A DNA stretch of 64,000 nt from Golubevia sp. BC0850 (taxonomy: Eukaryota; Basidiomycota; Exobasidiomycetes; Golubeviales; Golubeviaceae), in the NCBI GenBank assembly GCA_012976225.1, contig JAAVVG010000007.1:124001-188000 (forward strand), given 5' to 3'. The notes beneath the pieces are model-generated. The model was not told the origin of the DNA, searched no databases, and saw nothing but the letters and a program-made list of their open reading frames with translations. This document shows, piece by piece, positions 47,834-58,819 of this stretch. Within the stretch, counting starts at the first letter, position 1. Every line of letters begins with the position of its first letter. Position numbers and translations under genes: made by a program.

Positions 47834-50043
47834 TCAAGGTAGTGGATGAACATCAGGATTGAAAGTCAATTTACCGACTCCATGATTTCTTTCCTTGACG
47901 TTTAAACTTTGAGGATTTCTAAAGAGATTCGTTGGATCTATTTGAGATTTCAAGGCTTCTAGTCTAGGAATTGAATCACCATAATAAAGAGTTTTCCAAT
48001 CTCCAGGAATAGCTGGATCTACGTAACAAGAGTAAGATCTCATTTCGATTTGATCGATCACTAAAGCATCGGACCAGACTTTGTCTAGTTTGATAGCTGC
48101 TTGGTGAGCCTTGTGGTCGACTGTAAATTCTCCCCAAGTTCCGATTGTAGATTGGATAAGCCAAAGAGCGTCTGGAGCGAAGAAGGGCGGAGTGCGAGGG
48201 TCAGTGTTTGGTCCCACCGCTTGGAAGTCTGCCTCCGAATCTTCAATTGCAGTCCAACTCACCTCTATGAGGGAAGGAAGATCCTTTGACCAAGTCAGCA
48301 TCTCTATGCCTAGCATTAGAACCTCCAAACATCTCCAAATAGACATTCCACGACCATCTAATACCATTACCGCCTACAAACTTCCTGCTTAAATCCCAAA
48401 CATGTTCGGTTGGTTCCTTGAGACCTTTAGCACTAAATCCACGTTGACCCATACTTAACTGAGTTTTTGCTACGAAGTTGTTGTGCATCAATCTTTCAGC
48501 CATCGTATCCAACTTGTCTCCATCCTTTCCGAAGTCATCCCATTCCTCCATTAAGCGGAAGTAGCTTGCCTGAAGAGTGTTCGAGGAAGAGAGTTCAACA
48601 CTTGGTCAGTATACATTCGACTTTGAGGGAAGAGCTAAACCTCACAAACTCACCTCGTGAATATCAGTAGCATCAGGCAAAGGAGCTCCAACCTTCTCCA
48701 GCTCTTTCCAAAGTTTCGGAATGTAAGCTTCATAATCAGCTTGAGGACCTCCGTACATTCCTCTCATATGGAAAGCTAGACTTCCAGGTTGAGGATCTCC
48801 CATATGAGCCATCTGCAACTGAATGTGGAAACCTAATTCGGCAGGAAGATCTTTCAAGTTGGCGAAGTTCTGAATTCCTATGATTAGATCAGAGACGGTC
48901 GTTGGACCTTTAAGAGAAGGGGTCCATCTATATTCTAAGAAAGTCATTGGAACGTCGGCTGGATAGGTCCTGAATTTGAACTTGGTGACTATTCCGAAAA
49001 AACTTCCAGAACCTTTCAAAGCCCAGAAAAGTTCTTGATTTTGAGTTGCTGAAGCTGTGACTAGTTTTCCATTAGCGAGAACTACGTCTGCTTCTAAGAT
49101 GTTGTCGGCTGCAAGACCCCACTTTCGAGAAGTTGGTCCGAATCCACCTGCGAAGAATGAAAAGGTTGTCAGTGAGAGAAGGTTGAAGATCTTCGACGGA
49201 TTGAAACTGCCCACCCATCCCTACCTCGAAGCTCTCTCCTCACTTCTTGCTTCAATGGCTTTGATGTTTCGTCTTGTCTCGTATGCCTAGCTCTTAAGGT
49301 AGAAACGAGAGTACAGATGGAGAGGTCGATTGATAAACGCATCCTCTGGATCCTCCTGCTACCAATACGCACTCTCTCTTCTCTTCCGATGACCTTCACT
49401 TTTCTTCCTGACAGCATGAATACTCACCACACAAAAAGTGACCAGCCCCAACAGCAGGACAAGTCCCGTGAGGAGTAGCTCTTTTCCCACCTTTCCAAAG
49501 ACCTTTGACCACATCTCCCAACCTAACACCCGGTCCAAGTATAGCAGAATCAGTTTCAGGATTGCTAATAATCTCATCCATAGCAGAAAGATCAATAATC
49601 AGACTACCATCTTGACCTCCCGAACCGAAGCCACCAAAAGAATGTCCACCACCTCTAGCTGAAACTGCAACATTGCCATGTTTAGCTGCACAAAGGACAG
49701 CTTCCTGTACATCTGAACCTGTGATTGGATAGGCGATCGCTTCTGGATGGTAATGATAAACTAAGTTGTTAGATTGAGATGCTGTAAAGAAAGCTTCAGT
49801 TGTGTTCCAAACTGAATTGACTACCTTCATTCCTGCGTTTTGAACACAGGATGCCATTTCTGTGTTGATGTGATGTTTTGATCGACGAGCTTCTAGAAAT
49901 TGAAGACCTGTTGAAGAACCTAAGAGGTCATGATCTGATAAGAATCGAGGTTGAAGAGCATAGGGAGCTGCGTTTAGGGTAGGGAGGAGAGAAGTTGCTA
50001 AGAATAGGAGGGACGACAGCGTCGTTATTGAGCTTGAAGGCAT
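47834..50043 (-). CDS. Secreted berberine-bridge-like FAD-linked oxidase
   Basis: Four exons: 50043..49428, 49147..48654, 48569..48263, 48171..47834, giving 584 residues. A signal peptide starts at this ATG (SLLFLATSLLPTLNAAP); an upstream in-frame ATG at 50142 would bury it. The FAD-binding domain has RGGGHSFGGFG, with His134 as the covalent FAD site, and PHGTCPAVGAGHFLCGGFG, with Cys195 matching the second, Cys-linked site of bicovalent enzymes. A substrate domain and the BBE tail follow (RSYSCYVDP, YYGDSIPRLEALK, IDPTNLFRNPQSL). Relatives oxidise sugars such as glucooligosaccharides at C1, or alkaloids, with release of H2O2. Substrate choice cannot be read here. It sits between the PAN copy and a transporter on the same strand. 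Confidence 0.9.
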
Positions 50044-51101
50044 CTTCTTGTCTGAATTAGAGAAGCTTGCTTGAATCTGAGGTCGTAGAGAGATGTCTGT
50101 TAGATGAGAAATGTGAGAGAAGGTTGAGGTTAGATAAGGCATCTGGCTAGGATGAGAGTTTGTTCCATCAACACTTCAGAATTGATTTACTAGCTACAGT
50201 TCAAATCATTATGATTTCTAACAGATTGAATTCGTCAGAGCTCATGAGAAGAGATCTTGCTGAGAGAACGAGTATGCACAAGTAGGTCTGTTCTCTCATC
50301 CCCTCTACCCTTCATCTATCCATCTCCCATTCCACTCTCCTCTCTTCGAATGTTAACTTCAAGGCACTCACTATAGCTCCTAGATATCGCAATGTACTGA
50401 ATTAATCCTCAATATAGATGTGATAGCAGCTCTTTGAAGTATAGAGAGTAGTCGAAGTTGGGATCTCCAATCTGTTCAAGGATGTCCGTGTCCAGCACTG
50501 ACACTGAGTCGAATCTGCTTAAAGGGATAGTGAGCTTGATGAATCCCAGAAGAATAGGCTTTGAAAGTCTAAAGGAATGAGATAGTAGAAGAGAGTTGGC
50601 AGAGATGAAGATGGGATGGAGTAAAAGGGCAGTATCGCAGCGTCCCCCTTGATTCTTCCAACCCCGAAGCTTACCCAATCTTTTCCCTCAAAATTCTACT
50701 CGGTTTCTCTTGATCCTTTAAAATCAGCAACTTTGATTCATGCTTCATGTTCGCTCCCTTCAAACAGAGCTCAACCCCCTGCCTCACTTCACTCTTCAGC
50801 TCACGCCCTCACTCCTTCAGTCGAAAGACCACTATCTCATCTTGCTATTTCGTTCACCAAGTTTGATATCAAAGAAGCTCTTTAGAAAAGGATTTAGATT
50901 GAAAACTTATGTGCCGGAGAAGCATCTTGTCCTAGTAAGCCCATCTTTGTTTCTCATCCCCTTTCCCTTCCACTCCCTCAGCTTCTCTATCGATCTTTTT
51001 GTTACGTGAGAAATAGATGTACTCCAGTAGAAGACATAGTAGAGACGTCATCAAAAGAAATGCAAAGTTCGTAAACTGAATGAAGAAAAAGGCGTCGTCA
51101 G
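50044..51101. other. Intergenic about 1 kb
   Basis: Separates the oxidase promoter from the 3' end of the transporter gene. Short plus-strand frames (for example 50649-50885) show no domain. Nothing else recognised. Confidence 0.5.
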
Positions 51102-53130
51102 TCAGGAAACTCTTTCCAGTCGTCGATAACGTTCCCGATTGCTCTCTTCCGTTTCTTCTTCCGAAGCCTTAAGCTTGGCGACCTCCCATTCAGAGTATTC
51201 AGCCCCTTCGACGAGCTGAGAACCCACGAAACACGGTATCTCATTCTCTCCTCCGATTCTTCTTCCACCTCTTCAAACTCACCTGTCCAGTGGGATACCT
51301 AGGAGCCTCCTCAGCCTTATAAATCCAAACCCCAATGATCTGACCGATTCCACCAAAGCTGACATTCAATGGGATTGTGATAGCAGCAGCTGTAGTTCCT
51401 CTTGCATTTGAAGACAACCAACCTAAAAGTGGTGGAATGCAGGCGAAGGCTCCGGAGTTCGCGAGAATTAGGATGGCGTAACGAGTTGTGAAATGTCCAT
51501 CCGGTAGAGTTCCAAGAATTAGAAACATGATTGCAGCGAAGAAAGAAGTGGCAGCAGAGGCAAACCCTCGGATATTATAGCGATCTGCTATGTAGGCTGT
51601 TAGACAGGTTACTACCCAGGCTACCGCGAAGGGTGGGACTCTGAAAGCGCGAGAGTGGGAGAGATTGAATTGGAGAAGGAGTTGGGAAATTCAGAGAGAA
51701 TATAAGAAGACTTCAAAAGAATTCAAGGAGAGAAGGAAAGAGGAAATGCTTTCAAGGCGAGAGGCAAGAAACCATCACCTCCCTCTGTTTACTCACGAGA
51801 ACAAATTCGCTCTCACTCCGGAACTATAACCCAAACCACTGACAATCGTCGGTTGAAATAGGGAAATAGAACTAAAAGGACTCGAGATTCCAATATAAGC
51901 AAGAAAGTGAAGGTACAAGCTCCAAGACTTTAAGACCTTCTTTGTTTCTGACCAAGAGATCTTGTCGGAAGTTCTAAGAGTTGAAGAGCCAATCAATCTC
52001 TGCTTGGAGAGATGTTTTTCGGTTGATGATAGGAACTTGGCAGATTCTGGACTATCCGGGAAGATGAACCAAATTAAGGGAGCGGTTAAGATTGAAGGGA
52101 TGCCTTCTAAAATGAAGATCCATCTCCAGGATTCGAGACCTCCGACGCCTGGGACAAGAAAACATGGTGAAGAGATTTGGCATGGATGAGAAGATCAGAA
52201 GTAGAAAGGTGAAATGAGATGAGGGGAAAAATTAAGGGTAGTGATCGTATCCAACGGTCTAACTTGCCATTCAACTGTGCAATCCCTGTTGCGAGCGCGG
52301 ATCCGAAAGCACCAGCCAGAGTAGCAGAAGCCAGAATCTGGATTTCGAAAGGAAGAGAAGAGATCAAAATGAAAAGAGGTTGAGAAAAGAAGAGAACATT
52401 CTCTTGTGCCTTGCAGTCTTTCCCTTCGACTTTTCTTCTCTAAACACTCACCAACGCGATTCTCAAGCTTCTTTCTTCTGGTTTGTAAAAAAGAGCCATG
52501 CAAGTTACTAAACCAGGGAAGAGACCAGCTTCAACCGCTCCTAGAAGGAACCGAATGGCAGCTAGCGAAGAAAAGTTCTGGACTGCACCAAGGCAACAGG
52601 TGAGAGTTCCCCAACCAAGACATAACAGAGCGATCCATTTTGAAGGTCCGAATCTCTTTAGCCCGTAATTTGAAGGAACTTCAAACAAGATGTAGGCCAC
52701 GAAGAACAGCATGAGAGCGACTGTGAAGGAGGATGAAGAGTGTCAATCATTGAGTGGCCTCTCCTTCAAGTGAGCGCAAAGCCGTTTTTGAAGTTAAAGA
52801 ACCATTTTTTTCGGTGCACTCACTTGTGTATTGATAGTTGCTTGTGCCCGTTACATCAAGCAAGTCGTCTCCAGAATCGCTATTTAACACCTTTGCGTTG
52901 CCAATGTTTGACCTGTCCAAGTAAGCTAGTAGATAGGACCAGATAGCAAGAGGCATGATCCAGATATCTAGCTTCCTGACGAGTCTTTTGTTTGAGACTG
53001 AGTCATAGTTGATTGTTTCGTTGAGTTCATTGAGTTCTTCCTTCTCTTGCGTTTGGGACTCTTTCTCTAAGTCTACCTTCTCGGCTGAAGGAGAGTCATT
53101 AGATGATATCTTGTGTTTTGTTTCGACCAT
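51102..53130 (-). CDS. MFS transporter, Dal5/Tna1 anion:cation symporter type
   Basis: Six exons: 53130..52824, 52720..52452, 52337..52268, 52148..51797, 51640..51283, 51215..51102, giving 489 residues. The N-terminus has the family start KLDIWIMPLAIWSYLLAYLDRSNIGNA. AYILFEVPSNYGLKRFGPS and RFLLGAVEAGLFPG follow, then the half-two segments YIADRYNIRG and GQIIGVWIYK. Members carry allantoate, nicotinate, pantothenate or similar small anions at the plasma membrane; the substrate is not predictable. The third intron uses a GC donor (gcaagt) and AG acceptor; only this donor restores LNGVGGLESWRW. The last exon is wholly acidic and hydrophilic, so the usual twelfth membrane helix appears to be missing. 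Confidence 0.88.
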
Positions 53131-54483
53131 CGAATGATAAGGATGGTTGGGAGAGAGAGAAGGGAAGAGGGAAGAAAGGGAGAAGAAAATTTCTCCTCAT
53201 CGCCTCATCGGCTACCGCGAGTTCCTGAGCTCGGGTCGCGGGGTCGGTGAGAGAAGGTTTTAAGATCTCTCCCTTCTCACACGACCACAGAATGGTTTTT
53301 TCGCTGAGATGTTATTCGTTATTGGATTCAAAGGCCCTGGAGAGAGGGGAGTTGATCAATTGGAAGATGAACCATCGCGTCGTCACCTTTCTTTCTGATG
53401 TTGGAATTTCGAGAATTCTAATTCCAGGCTAGCTGTGTTGAGACTGAGTGTTACTCTACGGTCTCGTACCAATGCAGATCCCATCCATCTTGAAGATAGG
53501 GGACGAGATATAGATCTCAGATTCAGAGAAGAGTGTCGACAACGACATTGCATTCGACTACTGAGATTGCCAAAAGAGAAGGAAAAAAATTGCACAAAGA
53601 ATTGGAATTGAAGAGAAGAATGTGTGACATCTAAATGACCTAAGAATGATAGAGAAAAAACATTCATTAAGCAAAGTGAAGTTCGAAGTCGAAAGAAGTT
53701 TCATCTACTGGAGACGAAGTTTGATCTATGGCCCTCATGAAGCTTTAAGATAGTTTTGTTTGAATGCTATGATAAAGTGATTATGAGCCTGGGTTCTTTG
53801 GTGATGGGAAGGGGAAGGGGAGGGGTGGCGACCGAGACGAGCTCAGACGAGAGGAGAGGAGAGGAGAGAATAGGATTGAGTTTGAAGGATTGGTTAGTAT
53901 TACTTTACAGCTAGACCTTGACGAGAGAAAAACAGAAGTGGGTAAGCAAGAAATGTCATACGACCCAACAGCGAAACTATCAAGTTATGATGATAGCGAT
54001 GCGATGAAAGGTGTATCTTTTGAAGATAAAAGATCCTTGGAGGATGTTGATTTTGACTCGGCATGAAACTCTAGGGTAGTGGATGAAAATGCTACCATAG
54101 AGTGATTAATGAGTCCTTTCGTGTTTGAGAGATTGGGGGAAAGGAAGGGGGAAGGAGGAAGGGGAAGGAAAGAAACCGAGAGAGTCCACTCTTAACACTC
54201 ACGCCTCTCTGAAGAAGAGAGACGTGAATCAGTCAGCTGAGAAATTGAAGTTAGGCTTTGAGGTATTGAAAGTAATTGTGGCAACAGATGAGATGATCAG
54301 AGAAAGGAGAATTGAAGGAGAATATAGACAAATTGGACTTTGAAGATTTGGACCTTGAAGAGAAAAAGTGGGTTGAGAAAAGATTGACCTTGAAGTACTA
54401 AAAGGTACTGAGACACGACTTGACAGTAACGGCAGTTGATTAGAGACGTGCATTTGCAGAGTGATATGACGCGTTGAAGATTT
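53131..54483. other. Long intergenic region
   Basis: 1.35 kb between the transporter start and the 3' end of the acid phosphatase gene, both on the minus strand. Purine-rich plus strand (53800-54200). No supported gene, RNA or repeat. Confidence 0.5.
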
Positions 54484-56304
54484 CTACTTGGAACTTCTCT
54501 CACCTCTTCCGACATCACATTGTTGTTCCCAATTCAGACCCTTTGGATGTCTTAAACCTTTGACAATATCTCTAAAAGCATCTAGAGTACAAAGTTCCGG
54601 ACTTCCTTCGAAGTGCTTGCCAGGTTGAGAGCAAGCAGGTACTCTCAGCGTCTTGTCGCCATATCTCATTCTCACATAATGAGGAACTTCACTGTTGGAG
54701 ATCCCTAGCATGTATCCAAACTTGTTGAAAAGACCTGGTTGAACCTCGGGTCTGGTATCTTTCCATAGTTCGATTCCAACAGAGGCAGTGAAAGATGGCC
54801 ATCGGTTGTCGAAGCAGTCCAGAGTAGAGAGTAGACCTGCTAAAGAAGTGTCATGAGCTGAGTAGACAGCCAGTTTCAAAGGATCAGATTCTTGGAAGGT
54901 AGATTTGGTGGTAAGTCTAGTGTTGAGGTCCTCAAGGAGTCTACCCATCGCTAGTCGTCGGAACTCGATTCTCTTTTCAGGATCTAAGAGGAGGCAAACC
55001 GGAGAGGGTCGTAAGAAAGATGGAGAGCATAGGAATGCATTAAGTTGAGCGTTCAAAAGCTCTTTCGAACTCACCTTCACTCTGATAACCAGAGAACCAC
55101 TCAGCACAAACCGCCTTCTCCATCGTTTCAGCCACCTTCGGATCTTTGAAGACAGGGTCAACCTTGATTCCATGAGCAGAAGCAGCTTTGACGGTGTCTA
55201 GAATTCCGTTCAATCTTGGATGACCGTCTATCCTAGGAGGAGAGCCTCCGCATACAGGAGAAAGCCTCGAATCCAAAGGTTCTAGAGAAGGGTTGTGGAC
55301 TTTCGCAGCGAGCTCTGCGAAGGCTCGATCGAGAGTTCGAAGACGAGCACAGCCAAAGGTGTTTGGTAAGAGGTTCTCATTGGTACCATTTCTGAGGAAG
55401 ACGGGAGGAATGGGGGTGTGGGTCAGTGAGGACAAGGAATCAGTGGGCGGTGTGGGGACCAGCAACAGCCAGGTGGATCTCATCAAGTTAAGACAGTTCT
55501 TGTCTTTCAATGTTCATTCTCTCCAATCAAATGTCTCGACAGAGCTGTGTCCCCCACCTCAAAGTTCCCGCCTATAACGTCATCCGAACCCGAACCTCTT
55601 CTACTCACCGTATCAAGATCTTTGGGACGAAAGTTTCACCGTCGATCTTTGTCTGAGGTAAAAGACCTCTGACTATCTGCTGTAAACTCTCCACCGTACG
55701 ACTCATGTTGGTTGATCTGAAGTAAACCTTGCTCTCATCTTTTGAGGTCAAAGTCTTTGGTAAGAGTTCAAGCTGATCGATGTAGAGATTTCGAAGTTCC
55801 TTTCCCACTCGAAGTGTTGAAGCTCTTCCAATGTCTGTGAGTTCGCCAAGAAGACTGCGGAGATGAGAAGGGATGGAAAGAGAGAGGGAGGAGGACAGGT
55901 AAGAGGAAGAAGGAGGACAGAGGAAGAAAGCAGAGACACAGCAACGCTGCAAAGCATCAACTAGAAGAGGGAAGTGCTACTGACCATTCACCATCTTGAC
56001 CTTTGACTACCTGATCCTTGTGATCTGAGCCTTCAACCCAGCGTTCTACGTTGAGTCTACCATGAGAAGGAACATCTTCACCGGTCACGTCTAAGACTGC
56101 TGCGCTAAACTGCCTTCCGCTCTTGCAGTAATTCCATCGTTGAGGGATTCCACTGATTTGACGATTCCTAACTGGAGTTCTCTCACCATGTCTGACTATG
56201 TAATGGACTTGAGCTAAGCCTAAACCTGCAGGAGGTGGATAGTACCCCAAACGATCTGCTGTGGAGCCAGCTGGAGAGTGGCTGGTTGGCTCGGAATTGT
56301 TCAT
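54484..56304 (-). CDS. Histidine acid phosphatase, lysophosphatidic acid phosphatase-like
   Basis: Four exons: 56304..55985, 55854..55609, 55391..55075, 54983..54484, giving 460 residues. The catalytic RHGERTPVR motif is at residues 38-46 (His39 the nucleophile) and the acid/base HD pair is in YSAHDTS (His338, Asp339). GELTDIGRAS and FRSTNMSRTVESLQQI are further family blocks. There is no signal peptide before the RHG motif, unlike the secreted yeast-type phosphatases. Together with the STN-RT block, this points to the intracellular ACP6/lysophosphatidic acid phosphatase branch. Splices are all in phase. The substrate is inferred only. Confidence 0.88.
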
Positions 56305-56883
56305 TTGATAATGATAGGACGTGAGAGAGGGTAAAGAGAGGAAGAAAGGATGAGGGGGAGAGAGAAGGGGGGGGGAGAAGGAAGGAAGAAAGAAGTGGAA
56401 GAAGGCAAGAAGGTCGATCTCGACTTGCTCTCATGCACGAGTCCCTCGATCTCACTGTCTCACTCTTTTTTCTAGTTTAAAGATCTCAGCATCCATTAGA
56501 CCTCTACATAACGTCTTTGATGCCCAGCATAGTTGAGATTGAGAGGCTCCGGCAGCCCCCTTCAACCGTCAGTCCATCAGACCATCACCCCTTCAACTCC
56601 TAAAGCGCCCTCTGAATGACATCATTGAGCTTTCTTTTGACCCAAAAGATCTTCAAAATTCATCTAGACTGCAATCTTACTACCCCTTCTTTGCACCCGC
56701 ATTTAGAAAACCACCAGGCGCCGCGTTTGGTTTCACCCCCCTGGCCCCCTTGACCATGTTTAAAAAATGCAGCTCAATTTCGATCTTCTTTCTTCTTCTC
56801 TCTTCGCCTTTCCTTCACTTCTTGACTACCCTCGACCAATCCAGAAAAACCTCTGCAGATTTCCAATCTCCTCACCTTCTAAA
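56305..56883. promoter_or_regulatory. Divergent intergenic region
   Basis: 579 bp between the phosphatase start (minus) and the membrane-protein start (+). Purine-rich near 56330-56400 with a 9-base G run. No defined element recognised. Confidence 0.4.
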
Positions 56884-58379
56884 ATGGCCAAGACAAATTC
56901 GCTAGTGGTACTAGTCTTCCTTTTCTTGACTTTTGTCTTCTCGGTGGTTACCATTGCTATGGTTGGAAACGTGAGTGAAAAGAAGGGAAGATTTGTAGAG
57001 ATCATATTCAAAAGAGAGAAGGAAATTTGTCTCGGATTTTTTGAAGAGAACTGACCTTGCTCATCACTCTCCACTTGTCACCTCCAGGGATATCATGACA
57101 TCAAACAACTAGAAAATGTGATTGAATACATGGGAATCTTGAACCTCAAAGACGCGAACATCAAAGGATCAGCAGCAGGAGTACTAGTCGGTGAGTCTCT
57201 GCTTGCAGCGCTGCTCATCTTCGACGATATTCCTACCTTTTTCATTCCCCTCAACCTCCATACTCTCTTTTCTTCCTTCTTCTTCTCAGTCGCAGTAATT
57301 GCAGGCATCCTTTCATTGGTAGCATTCGTCTTGACACTTCTGTCCTCCAGATCCGGATCTTCTACCGGAAAACCAAAGATGTGGGGAATCATTCTACTAG
57401 TGATTTCTCTACTATGGATCATCGCTCTCCTTGCTTTCAGTATCATTGCTGGAACCAAGAGGTTCGAAGTTGGTCAGGGAAAGAACTATGGAAGTCTATT
57501 GACCGGAAGCGGTGGTTCTACGACCTCTTCGGTTGGAACCCTTCGCAACGGAATAGTCATTGGATCTCGCAACTTGGAAGGGGAGAAGAGAGACGCTAAT
57601 TTGATTGAAGTGTTGACTCGGTGAGTCTCGTCGTAGAGCTATTTGAAGGCGTGAGAATCCGAGGCAGGATGAAACGACGTGCTGAACGCCTTTGTCTTCC
57701 TCTCTAATCTCAGTGATGTCTTGGCAATAAACATGAATGCCTTCATTCTAAAGAGATCTGATGATGACGATGAAGATAATGACGATGATTCTCCAACGTC
57801 CGACTCTACTTCAACTTCTGATTCTTCTGACGAACTCGGAAGGTGAGTTCAAACTTTAGAGTTTGATACCAACCTTCAAGCTCAAATTATTCCTCTCTTT
57901 CTTTTCAGCACCATTACCGATAGTGGAATCTATAATTCTGGAAGCGGGTGGGTAAGAGTTTCGACCTTTCGAGTTGCCACCCAGATCCCAACCTCTCTGA
58001 CTCTTCTCCCTGACCACACTCCCCATTCTTTCTTCTTCAGCGTATCCAACGCTTATAGCTCAGCTCAGCCAAAATACATCGAAGTTAGAGTTTCGAAGCG
58101 TATCATCGGTGTTGGTTGGGTAGCTTTCGCCTTAACCACCATCACCGGTTTCCTTCTCCTTCTACTTCCTTTGGGAACTCCAGGACATCATACTACTGAG
58201 ACTCATGAGTTAGTGTCTTGACAGGGGTAACTATACCCTATCACTTCCTCGAAAAGTACCTGACCCCCTCCCCCCAACTTCTCTGCGTTTCCTCCAGTGA
58301 TGTCGTCAACAACTCTTCTTCCAAAGCTTCATCTCCAGAAATGGCTTCTAGAGAAAGGATCAAAGATCCTGAGGCATAA
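56884..58379 (+). CDS. Four-helix membrane protein, family not recognised
   Basis: Seven exons: 56884..56970, 57088..57190, 57290..57620, 57714..57842, 57909..57947, 58041..58208, 58298..58379, giving 312 residues. Hydrophobic segments lie at about 7-27 (VVLVFLFLTFVFSVVTIAMV), 64-82 (AVIAGILSLVAFVLTLL), 97-120 (IILLVISLLWIIALLAFSII) and near 255-280 (IIGVGWVAFALTTITGFLLL). The large loop before the last helix holds an acidic run (DDDDEDNDDD) and Ser/Thr-rich sequence. The arrangement is like Sur7/PalI-type or claudin-like plasma-membrane proteins, but no diagnostic motif was seen, so no function is assigned. If the last intron were retained, the protein would end in THELVS instead. Confidence 0.7.
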
Positions 58380-58819
58380 CGCTCGACGTTAAGAGTTTTT
58401 TCCCGGACAACTATACCAAGAATAGACAATCGTGACGTGGTCTTCTCGTTTTCTTTTCCAATTCATTCGTTTCTTCAAAATCTGTTTTCCGGTTCTTTCT
58501 CCATTTCATGAAGTCTATGTTGACATGTTACTCTTGATACTTTGAAGTTCATGAAGCGCATCTCATGTCACTCACATTTCTCTGTCGCAGTGCACGCCTT
58601 CAGAAGTCTGAACTGCGGAGTCGATCGAGAGAAAGATCTGTTCCTTCCCCCAACGATGTTCCGAGATGTCAGACTGTCGTCTTGTAACTACTCCGCTCGA
58701 GCCTTCAAAGACGAATGAAAATTCATGAGTGGTGATAATCAAAGAGACAGAACAAAGAAGCTCAAGGCTTGCACAAGCAAGTTGTTGATGCCCACACAGC
58801 TGAATCATCAGCTCTTCTA
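58380..58819. other. Intergenic between convergent genes
   Basis: 3' regions of the four-helix membrane protein (+) and the CLPTM1-like gene (minus). Nothing else recognised. Confidence 0.5.
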
